Source of the DNA: Ralstonia sp. UBA689
GTDB lineage: Bacteria > Pseudomonadota > Gammaproteobacteria > Burkholderiales > Burkholderiaceae
Length of the DNA: 64,000 nt
NCBI RefSeq assembly: GCF_002298975.1
Contig: NZ_DBMV01000024.1
Coordinates: forward strand, 124,001 to 188,000
Direction of reading: 5' to 3'
The position numbers and the translations under genes were made by a program. The notes beneath the pieces are model-generated. The model did no database searches. It saw only the letters and a list, made by a program, of their open reading frames with translations, and was not told where the DNA came from. Positions 1 through 7,088 of the stretch are shown in pieces (position 1 is the first letter of the stretch; every line of letters starts with the position of its first letter).

Positions 1-1
1 G

Positions 2-445
2 GCGGCGGACGGCATCAACCGGCCTGAGACGGGCGGACGCACCGCGCCTTCAGCGCATGGTCTGAACGAGATCGACATCTACGTCGCGTTGCCGGAAGGC
101 GTTTATCACTACGAACCCGTTTCGCACCGCCTGCGGCTCAAGCATGCCGTGGACGCACGCGACCTGACCGGTTATCAGGACTTCGTCGGCAAGGCACCTC
201 TGGACCTGGTCTACGTGGTCAACCACGCGCGCGCAGATCAGATGCCGCAACCGCAGCGCGACACGTTCTCAGGCGTGGCTGCGGGCGCGATGTCACAGAA
301 CGTATCGCTGTATTGCGCGTCGGCAGGCTTGGTCTGCGTGGTACGCGGCTGGCTTAACCACCGTCTGCTGGCCGAGGCCTTGTCGCTCAACGAGGATGAG
401 GTTCCGGTGCTGGCGCAGACGGTGGGGTGTCCTCTTGCAGAGTGA
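2..445 (+). CDS. Nitroreductase family protein, C-terminal part
   Basis: The frame is open from the left edge of the window, so the start lies outside. The visible 147 residues look like the C-terminal half of an FMN-dependent nitroreductase of the SagB/ThcOx type: a central strand (DLVYVVNHA), a helix with GAMSQNVSLYCASAGL, and a final strand ending near GCPLAE. The family oxidises or reduces small substrates with bound FMN; the substrate here cannot be read. It ends 8 bases before the next gene. Family assignment is fairly secure, function is not. Confidence 0.7.
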   Translation, partial: AADGINRPETGGRTAPSAHGLNEIDIYVALPEGVYHYEPVSHRLRLKHAVDARDLTGYQDFVGKAPLDLVYVVNHARADQMPQPQRDTFSGVAAGAMSQNVSLYCASAGLVCVVRGWLNHRLLAEALSLNEDEVPVLAQTVGCPLAE

Positions 446-453
446 GGTGAGCG

Positions 454-963
454 ATGCACCGGATTGCAGTTTCCCTTCCGAGGTACTGCCTGGCGGCGCT
501 GGTATTGCTCGCAGGCCAGACAGCCGTCGCAGCCGAGTCCGGCACCGCTGTCACGCCGGAAATTCACTTCGAGAATGACATCGCCTATGTTTCGGGAGGT
601 ATCGGGCGCGACGAGCGGGACGCCATGCATGCGATTGCCAGCCGGTTCAACGTTCGGCTGAACGTGGTCTCCGCAAAGAATGGAGAGGCGTTGTCCGATG
701 CTGAGGCTGCCGTGGTGGATGGCAGCGGGAAGCTGCGCCTGACTGTGCATATGGCCGGCCCGCTGTTGTATATGAAACTCCCGCACGGGCGCTATCAGGT
801 CACCGTGAAATATCGGGGCGCGATGCAGACCCTGAACCTTCAGGCAGGCGCGCAGCCCGTCGATGTCATCGTGCATCTGCCATCGGAGCCCGGGCCAGAG
901 GAGTGGCTGCTCTGCAAGCGTGGATGTGCCCAGGATTCTTTACGCCGGCCAGCAGGACGCTGA
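454..963 (+). CDS. Small secreted protein, paralogue of the protein at 11022-11687
   Basis: A 169-residue protein with a clear signal peptide (hydrophobic LAALVLLAGQ then AVAAES), so probably periplasmic. I do not recognise a named family. The central part shares the pattern YVSGG-G-DE--AMH-IA followed by VRL, LSD and GPLLY--LP with the protein at 11022-11687, so the two are paralogues. The C-terminal half looks like a small beta-sandwich (GRYQVTVKYRG), as in carboxypeptidase-regulatory-like domains. It follows the nitroreductase by 8 bases and is probably co-transcribed. Confidence 0.7.
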   Translation: MHRIAVSLPRYCLAALVLLAGQTAVAAESGTAVTPEIHFENDIAYVSGGIGRDERDAMHAIASRFNVRLNVVSAKNGEALSDAEAAVVDGSGKLRLTVHMAGPLLYMKLPHGRYQVTVKYRGAMQTLNLQAGAQPVDVIVHLPSEPGPEEWLLCKRGCAQDSLRRPAGR

Positions 964-1012
964 AGCATGCATGGCAGGGTTTCGACACGCAACGCAACCA
1001 AACGACATTGAC

Positions 1013-1759
1013 ATGACAACAGACCGCATCGCGCTGATCACCGGTGGTATGGGAGGGCTGGGGGAGGCCATTGCAGTCCGCCTGCATGCCCAAGGGCATC
1101 GGGTGGCGGTTACGTATTCGCTCGGCAACACGCGCGTCGCGTCATGGCTGGCGGAGCAGCAGGACCATGGCCGCGAGTTCCAGGCCTTTGCCGTGGACGT
1201 GGCTGACTACGCCACCTGCCAGCGCTGTGCTGAGGACGTGGTCTCGAAAGTCGGCCCGGTGGATATTCTGGTGAACAACGCCGGCATCACGCACGACATG
1301 ACCTTCAAACGCATGACGCTCGACGCCTGGCGGCAGGTTTTGGCAACCGATCTCGATTCGGTCTTCAACATGACCAAACCGCTGTATGAAGGCATGCTCG
1401 CGCGCGGCTGGGGCCGCGTCGTCAACATCTCGTCGGTCAACGGGTCAAAAGGGGCGTTCGGCCAGACCAACTATTCGGCAGCCAAGGCCGGCATCCATGG
1501 CTTTACCAAGGCGCTGGCGCTGGAGTGCGCAGCAAAGGGCGTGACGGTCAATACGGTATCGCCCGGCTACCTTGCCACCCGCATGACACGGGATATCCCC
1601 GAAGACATCATGCAGCAGCGCATCCTTCCCCAGATTCCGTTGGGACGCCTTGGCCGGCCGGATGAAGTCGCTGCGTTGGTGGCGTTTCTCTGCTCAGAAG
1701 ACGCGGCTTACATCACCGGGGCAAACATCGCCATCAATGGCGGTTTGCACATGCAGTAG
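1013..1759 (+). CDS. phbB: Acetoacetyl-CoA reductase (PhbB-type SDR)
   Basis: A 248-residue short-chain dehydrogenase. The N-terminal ALITGGMGGLGEAIA is the NADPH-binding glycine motif, NNAG is present, and the catalytic Ser-Tyr-Lys are in NISSVNG and YSAAKAG. C-terminal INGGLHM matches PhbB/FabG-type reductases. The family reduces acetoacetyl-CoA to (R)-3-hydroxybutyryl-CoA for polyhydroxybutyrate synthesis. The frame stays open upstream, but this ATG directly precedes the first beta strand, so I chose it. No phbA or phbC is adjacent, so it is probably an accessory copy in the stress locus. A FabG role cannot be excluded. Confidence 0.85.
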   Translation: MTTDRIALITGGMGGLGEAIAVRLHAQGHRVAVTYSLGNTRVASWLAEQQDHGREFQAFAVDVADYATCQRCAEDVVSKVGPVDILVNNAGITHDMTFKRMTLDAWRQVLATDLDSVFNMTKPLYEGMLARGWGRVVNISSVNGSKGAFGQTNYSAAKAGIHGFTKALALECAAKGVTVNTVSPGYLATRMTRDIPEDIMQQRILPQIPLGRLGRPDEVAALVAFLCSEDAAYITGANIAINGGLHMQ

Positions 1760-1787
1760 CGCAGCCATCATGGCCGACGGAGGGGGC

Positions 1788-1817
1788 AGGGGCGCGAGAG
1801 ACCTGATCGGCGCCCCT
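1788..1817. terminator. Hairpin between convergent genes
   Basis: A perfect 8-bp inverted repeat, AGGGGCGC and GCGCCCCT with a 14-base loop, lies between the convergent phbB and hibernation-factor genes. There is no clear U-tract, so it is a candidate bidirectional stop rather than a proven one. Confidence 0.45.
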
Positions 1818-1824
1818 CGACGTG

Positions 1825-2172
1825 CTATGTGCCTGCCGTTTGATCTCCATGCTGGTCAGCGCGCGGCCGATGTTTCTGGACGGTTTCGGCAACCATGCGC
1901 TCCAACTGTGCAAAGGCCTCACGCAACGCGACGTACACATCCTCGTCGGAGGCCTTGCTGGAGATCGGTGCATGGTGAGGCATCGTTACGCCGATGTGCG
2001 CGCTGAACGGACGCCCCTGCTGCTGGTGCCTGGCTTCCAGGGCGAGGCTGACACGGCAGCGTGTGATTTGATCGCAAATGCGGCCGAGATGATTGACCTG
2101 ATGCGTCACCGCCTCTTCAACCGCTTTGGAGTGGGGGATGTCTTGGAACGAGATGTCAATCGGCAGTGTCAC
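1825..2172 (-). CDS. Ribosome hibernation promoting factor / S30AE family
   Basis: A 115-residue protein resembling the ribosomal S30AE fold: DISFQDIPHSKAVEEAV at the N-terminus, a basic/hydrophobic helix, then RVSLALEAR and a final helix YVALREAFAQLERMV. These proteins bind the 30S decoding centre and silence or dimerise ribosomes in stress or stationary phase. I chose the GTG at 2172, preceded by GGAG, because it places the first strand at the N-terminus; an upstream in-frame start would add 15 unlikely residues. It is the short form, without the long C-terminal dimerisation domain. Confidence 0.75.
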   Translation of the reverse strand: MTLPIDISFQDIPHSKAVEEAVTHQVNHLGRICDQITRCRVSLALEARHQQQGRPFSAHIGVTMPHHAPISSKASDEDVYVALREAFAQLERMVAETVQKHRPRADQHGDQTAGT

Positions 2173-2412
2173 GTTGGTACTCCATCGAACAATAAACAGA
2201 AAGATCACGCGAGACACACTGTGCTGAATCCGCGACGTGCTGGAAACAGCGCAATTGCGCAGCGGCGTGCATGTCTATTTTTACTGCTGGCGCGCGCGCC
2301 AGATTGACGTGCATCAGGGCGCGGTCAATTCACTCCAAGCTGTTGTGGTTCCGGTACGGACTTGTCCGTTCGTTATCGAAGACGCTTGCCAACACGGCGA
2401 GCGCGTCGTCGC

Positions 2413-4152
2413 CTACATGGTCCGTTTCAACAGCGGAAGCAAGGCTTTGAGCGATCGTGTGTTGAGCACGTCGGCCTGCCCAAGCCAAGCCCGCCGCGCC
2501 TGCGTGACGCCAAACGACAGGTTCGCCAGATCGGCCCGGCTGTGCGCATCCGAAGCGATGCTGACCAGCACGCCTTCGGCCTTTGCCAGCCGGCATCCAT
2601 GATCCGACAGGTCAAGGCGTGCGGGTTGGGCATTGGCTTCAACGTAGCAGCCGCGCTGGGCGATGGCTTTCAACACCCGCTGCAGGTCGATATTGCAGGC
2701 ATTGCGCTCGCCGATCAGGCGGCAAAGGGGGTGCGCCAGAATGCTGAAATGCGGGTGGTCGATCGCGCGCAGAATGCGCGAGGTCTGCTTCTGCAGCGGC
2801 AGGTTGAAGTGACTGTGAATGGCCCCGACAACCAGGTCCAGGCGCCCCAGCACCGCGTCGGGCAAATCCAGCGAACCGTCTTCCAGGATGTCGACCTCGA
2901 TGCCCTTGAGCAACACCGGCCAACCGCTATGTTCGGCGTTGAAACGATCGATCGCATCGGCCTGGGCGGCCAGGCGTTCAGCCGTCAATCCATGCGTGAC
3001 GGCAAGCCGGGGCGAATGGTCGGTAATCGCCAAGTATTGAAGGCCTTGCAGACGGGCTTGCTCAGCCATCTGTTCCAGGCTGGCCATTCCGTCGCTGGCA
3101 GAAGTGTGAACGTGCAGATCGCCCTTGATGTCGCTTTCTTCCACCAATGACGGCAGCGTGCCTTTGTGCGCCGCCTCGATCTCGCCTTGGTCTTCACGCA
3201 GTTCAGGGCAGATCCACGGCAGGCCGATGGCGCGGTAGACCGACGCCTCGGTTTGACCGGCCACCCGTTCCTTCCCACGAAACACGCCGTATTCGTTGAT
3301 CTTCAGCCCTTGTGCCTGCGCGATCTTGCGCAGCGCGATGTTGTGAGGCTTCGAACCCGTGAAATACACCAGCGCCGCCCCGAAGGCGTCGGGTTTGACA
3401 ACCCGCAGGTCGATCTGCATGCCGTTCTTCAGCACGACGCTGGCGCGCGTGGTTCCGGCGGAAATCTGGCTGGCGACGTCTTGATAGCGGACGAACTGAT
3501 CGATCACCTGCGCTGGGCGCCGGGCGGTTGCCAGAAGGTCGAGATCGCCAACGGTGTCGCTCCCTCTGCGGTAGCTGCCCGCGACAACGAGCTGTTCCGT
3601 TGCGCCGCTTGCCGACAAGTAGTGTGCCAACGCGTCGGCGCACGGCTTGGCGACGACGAGCCCATAGCGCCGATGGCGCTCCAGACGCGCGGTGACGGCC
3701 TCAAGCAAGCGCGATTCGCTTTGAGCGCCAAAACCGTGAAGCTCACGAATTTGGTGTGCGGCCGCCGCCTGGGCCAATTCATCCAAGGTGGTGATCCCCA
3801 TTTCGTGTTGAAGCACCCGGGCACGCTTTGGGCCTAATCCTGGCAACTGGAGGAGTTGCACCATGGATGGGGGGACCTCCGTGCGCACACGGTTGAGCAT
3901 GGCGCACGTTCCTGTTTCGACAATCTCGCGCATCTTTGCGGCAAGGTCTGTGCCGATGCCGGGCAGCTCGGTCAAGTCCGCACCACGCGCCAGCATGGCA
4001 TCGACACCCTCCGTCATGCCTTCGACGACGCGCGCGGCGTTGCGGTAGGCGCGCACCCGGAACGGATTGGCCTCTTCGACCTCAAGAAGGTCGGCGATTT
4101 CGTTGAAGACCGCCGCGATGGCCTGGTTCTGAGAGGAAGCAGCTTGCGGCAT
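2413..4152 (-). CDS. polX: DNA polymerase/3'-5' exonuclease PolX
   Basis: A 579-residue family X polymerase. In order: helix-hairpin-helix repeats (LPGIGTDLAAKM and LPGLGPKRARVL), the nucleotidyltransferase motif GSYRRGSDTVGDLDLL with its paired acidic residues, and a C-terminal PHP phosphoesterase domain beginning DLHVHTSASDG with later HSHF and SDAHS metal ligands. Bacterial PolX fills short gaps in base-excision repair and its PHP domain is a nuclease. Start chosen at the ATG with AAGGA about 8 bases upstream. It is divergent from the rhomboid gene. Confidence 0.9.
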   Translation of the reverse strand: MPQAASSQNQAIAAVFNEIADLLEVEEANPFRVRAYRNAARVVEGMTEGVDAMLARGADLTELPGIGTDLAAKMREIVETGTCAMLNRVRTEVPPSMVQLLQLPGLGPKRARVLQHEMGITTLDELAQAAAAHQIRELHGFGAQSESRLLEAVTARLERHRRYGLVVAKPCADALAHYLSASGATEQLVVAGSYRRGSDTVGDLDLLATARRPAQVIDQFVRYQDVASQISAGTTRASVVLKNGMQIDLRVVKPDAFGAALVYFTGSKPHNIALRKIAQAQGLKINEYGVFRGKERVAGQTEASVYRAIGLPWICPELREDQGEIEAAHKGTLPSLVEESDIKGDLHVHTSASDGMASLEQMAEQARLQGLQYLAITDHSPRLAVTHGLTAERLAAQADAIDRFNAEHSGWPVLLKGIEVDILEDGSLDLPDAVLGRLDLVVGAIHSHFNLPLQKQTSRILRAIDHPHFSILAHPLCRLIGERNACNIDLQRVLKAIAQRGCYVEANAQPARLDLSDHGCRLAKAEGVLVSIASDAHSRADLANLSFGVTQARRAWLGQADVLNTRSLKALLPLLKRTM

Positions 4153-4265
4153 GAGGATGTCCTTGTTTGTGTACGTGAGGCCACTTGACACCAACGCGCA
4201 TCGACCAGGCCTAGCCTGTGTGCAACGTTCGACGCTTCATGGTTCCATCGTTTCAGCTACGGGCA

Positions 4266-4346
4266 GTTTGATCTTGCGGCACATCAAACCAAGTGCCATC
4301 TCTGTGGCGCCGCAAGCGACCGCGCAGCCGAGTTGCGCAAGATCAA
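4266..4346. promoter_or_regulatory. Inverted repeat and FNR-like half site upstream of rhomboid operon
   Basis: GTTTGAT and ATCAAAC form a perfect 7-bp inverted repeat with a 10-base spacer (4266-4289). At 4333-4346, TTGCGCAAGATCAA matches the FNR consensus TTGAT-N4-ATCAA fully only in its second half. Either could be an operator in the polX-rhomboid intergenic region. Weak evidence. Confidence 0.25.
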
Positions 4347-4396
4347 CCCGGCAGACCCGAGCGCTCGTATCGTGAGCACAGATCAAAGGGTTTTGC

Positions 4397-4990
4397 ATGG
4401 TTCGGTTGCTCATCCTTGCCAATGTCGTCGCATTCGTCGCAGAACTGTTTGCGGGGGATGCGCTGATACGCGTTTTTGCCTTGTGGCCACTGGATGGGTC
4501 GGGTGGTGATGTCGGCGCCGTATTCATGCCATGGCAACCGCTGACTTACGCGTTTCTGCATGCAAACGGCGCGCACCTGGCGTTGAACATGCTGGGTCTC
4601 TATATGTTCGGGCGTGACATCGAGCGCACACTGGGCGGGCGGCGCGCCTGGCTGCTCTACATGGCCAGCATTCTGAGTGCCGCCTTCGCTCAAATCGCCT
4701 GTACGGTCTTGGGAATCCTGCCCGCAGGCCCGGTGATTGGCGCTTCGGGAGGCGTGTTCGGACTGCTGCTCGCCTATGCCGTGCTATTCCCAAATCGAAC
4801 GATCGTTCTGTTGATTCCACCGATTCCGATGCCCGCCTGGCTGTTCGCAACGCTCTACGCCATCATCGAACTCACGCTCGGCGCGAGTGGAGCACAAAGC
4901 AACGTCGCGCACTTTGCTCACCTGGGCGGCATGGCGGGCAGCGGGCTGCTGCTGTGGCATTGGCTGCACGGCGCGGCACGGGAATCGTAG
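4397..4990 (+). CDS. Rhomboid family intramembrane serine protease
   Basis: A 197-residue membrane protein with about six hydrophobic segments. It carries the rhomboid signatures HxxxNMLGLYMFG in TM2, the catalytic serine in GASGGVFG (TM4), and the catalytic histidine in HFAHLGGMAGSG (TM6). Rhomboids cleave transmembrane segments within the inner membrane. All residues needed for activity are visible. It heads a run of plus-strand envelope genes (polysaccharide deacetylase, glycoside hydrolase, NamZ fusion), which suggests an envelope role; the substrate is unknown. Confidence 0.9.
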   Translation: MVRLLILANVVAFVAELFAGDALIRVFALWPLDGSGGDVGAVFMPWQPLTYAFLHANGAHLALNMLGLYMFGRDIERTLGGRRAWLLYMASILSAAFAQIACTVLGILPAGPVIGASGGVFGLLLAYAVLFPNRTIVLLIPPIPMPAWLFATLYAIIELTLGASGAQSNVAHFAHLGGMAGSGLLLWHWLHGAARES

Positions 4991-5038
4991 AACCTTGCAC
5001 CGCACCTCGTCGAACATCGCCCACGGAGGCTTGTGCTG

Positions 5039-5827
5039 ATGAGAAACGCGATCTCTCTGCTGTGCTTCGCCTGGCTGATGGTTTGTAGCTTGGGCGCCGG
5101 CGCCGAAGCGGCGCAAACGCAACGCCATGTCGTGGTGCTCATCTATCACCGCTTTGCAGCGACGGTGGACAGTGCCATGACGGTTCGCATGCGGACTTTC
5201 GAGGCGCATCTGCACACCATTGAGGCGAGCGGGTATCGCATCGTTCCGCTTGCCGACGTCGTCAATTGGCAGGAGGGCAGGCTGGATGCGCTGCCCGCGC
5301 GGGCCGTCGCCATCACGGTGGATGACGGGCATCGCTCGGTGTACGACACCTTGTGGCCGGCACTGCGCGGCAAGTCGATTCCCGTGACACTGTTCATCTA
5401 CCCGTCGGCAATCTCGAATGCCTCGTACGCGATGACTTGGACGCAACTACGCGAACTGCTCGGCACCGGCCAGTTTGACGTGCAGTCGCACACGTATTGG
5501 CATCCAAATTTCCGGGTGGAGCGGGCACAGCGAAGCGTCGATGACTTCCGCCGCTTCGCCCGCGACCAACTGCGACGCGCACGCGTGCGCATTGAGGCGG
5601 AGATGGCGAAACCGGTGCACATGCTGGCATGGCCGTTCGGGATCCATGACCCGGAACTCGAACGCATGGCACAGGAGGAGGGATACACCGCAGGCTTTAC
5701 GCTGGACGCGCAACCGGTTCAGCCGGGGCAACACACCATGGCGTTGCCGCGGTACCTGATCACCGACCGTTGCGGCTCACGGTGCATGACCAACATTCTC
5801 CAGGCTGGCGAGGTGCGTCGTGATTAG
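5039..5827 (+). CDS. Secreted polysaccharide deacetylase
   Basis: A 262-residue protein with a signal peptide (LLCFAWLMVCSLGAGAEA) and the NodB-homology domain: ITVDDGHRSVYDTLWP holds the DD metal/catalytic motif, SHTYWHPN the metal histidines, and MLAWPFGIHD the substrate-binding motif. The family removes acetyl groups from chitin, peptidoglycan or exopolysaccharide. I chose the ATG at 5039 because GGAGG lies 9 bases upstream; a GTG at 5033 is too close. Its end overlaps the next gene by 8 bases, so the two are translationally coupled. Confidence 0.85.
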   Translation: MRNAISLLCFAWLMVCSLGAGAEAAQTQRHVVVLIYHRFAATVDSAMTVRMRTFEAHLHTIEASGYRIVPLADVVNWQEGRLDALPARAVAITVDDGHRSVYDTLWPALRGKSIPVTLFIYPSAISNASYAMTWTQLRELLGTGQFDVQSHTYWHPNFRVERAQRSVDDFRRFARDQLRRARVRIEAEMAKPVHMLAWPFGIHDPELERMAQEEGYTAGFTLDAQPVQPGQHTMALPRYLITDRCGSRCMTNILQAGEVRRD

Positions 5828-7088
5828 CTGGCTACGTGTGTGGATTGTCTTGGTGATCTTCTGCGCGGCCGAGCTTGCCGGGGCAGTGGAAGTCAGGGTG
5901 GTGGATGCATTGGATCATCACCCTGTGGAGGGGGCGAACGTGTACATGGCGGGAGAAAGCCATGTCACGGTTGCAGACGGTGTCGTTTCCATTCCGGCGC
6001 CCCCTGCTGGCGCACGCACCACCCTCAGCGTTCGGGCTCCTGGCTACGCACGTACCGAGCTGGCATTCGATACTGATACTCATGACGCCGCGGTTGATGT
6101 TCTGCTCAAGCGGATACGGCCCAGGGCGGTATATCTGTCCGTACAAGGCATCTCAAGCCGAGCCCTGCGCGATGCGGCGCTAGCGCTGCAGGGCGAGACT
6201 GCCATCAACGCACTCGTGATCGACATGAAAGGCGACCGTGGTGAGACGCCTTACCCGAGCACGGCGCGCGTGGCGGCCGGGGTTGCCCGCCCGCGCAACG
6301 ACAGCGCCGCTCGCGCCGACCAGTTCGCCGCCCTGATCCAACGCCTGCGGGCTCGAGGCTTATATCTGATCGCTCGCATCGTGGTGTTCAAAGACGACCC
6401 GCTGGCCGATGCCCACCCCGAATGGGCAGTGCGCGACCGCGATGGCGCCGCCTGGCGTGATGGAGAGCAACAGCAATGGATCGACCCTACCGTGGAAGCG
6501 GCGTGGGCCAGCAGCCTGGATGTGGCGGAAGAGGCGGCCAGGCTCGGGTTCGACGAAATCCAGTTCGACTATCTACGCTTTCCGGATGCCAACGGCCTGC
6601 AGTTCAGCCAGGCCAATACAAGGGAGCACAGGGTCGCGGCCATCACGGGTTTTCTCGCGCAAGCGCGCGATCGGCTTCGCCCATACAACGTCTATCTGGC
6701 AGTGGACATCTTTGGCTACGTCTGCTGGAACCCCGACGATACGGCGATCGGCCAGCAGATCGAAACGCTGGGTGCCGTGGTGGACTACATTTCTCCGATG
6801 CTCTATCCGTCGGGTTTTACTTGGGGGTTGCCAGGCTGCCGGAAGCCGACCGAAAAACCCTGCGAGATTGTCGCGCGCTCCCTGGCCGAAGCGAAGCGAC
6901 GCACCGGTTTGCCCGGCGTGCGTTTCCGGCCTTGGCTGCAGGCGTTTCGAGACTACGCTTTTGACCGCCGCGAGTTCGACGCCGAGATGATCCGTGCGCA
7001 AGTCGAGGCGGCCGATGCGGAAGACTCCGACGGGTGGATGCTATGGAACGCGCGCAACCGCTACGACCGCGCCAACTTGCCGCGTTAA
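5820..7088 (+). CDS. Putative glycoside hydrolase, DUF4015 family
   Basis: A 422-residue secreted protein. After a signal peptide comes a roughly 80-residue beta-sandwich like a carboxypeptidase-regulatory domain (VRVVDALDHHPVEGANVYM), then a TIM-barrel of the DUF4015 type with ALVIDMKGDRGE, IARIVVFKDDPLA, EIQFDYLRFPDA, VDIFGYVCWN and ISPMLYPSGF. The conserved Asp/Glu in QFDYLRFPD are likely active-site residues. Substrate unknown, probably a cell-wall or exopolysaccharide glycan. It starts with GTG, overlapping the deacetylase by 8 bases. Its last 18 codons have a decayed copy at 11698-11754. Confidence 0.8.
   Translation: MISWLRVWIVLVIFCAAELAGAVEVRVVDALDHHPVEGANVYMAGESHVTVADGVVSIPAPPAGARTTLSVRAPGYARTELAFDTDTHDAAVDVLLKRIRPRAVYLSVQGISSRALRDAALALQGETAINALVIDMKGDRGETPYPSTARVAAGVARPRNDSAARADQFAALIQRLRARGLYLIARIVVFKDDPLADAHPEWAVRDRDGAAWRDGEQQQWIDPTVEAAWASSLDVAEEAARLGFDEIQFDYLRFPDANGLQFSQANTREHRVAAITGFLAQARDRLRPYNVYLAVDIFGYVCWNPDDTAIGQQIETLGAVVDYISPMLYPSGFTWGLPGCRKPTEKPCEIVARSLAEAKRRTGLPGVRFRPWLQAFRDYAFDRREFDAEMIRAQVEAADAEDSDGWMLWNARNRYDRANLPR

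Noticed and set aside
2362..3150. Long plus-strand frame opposite polX
   Set aside because: High-GC antisense shadow of a clearly homologous gene; the same holds for other long frames opposite groEL, dmpC and tbuT.
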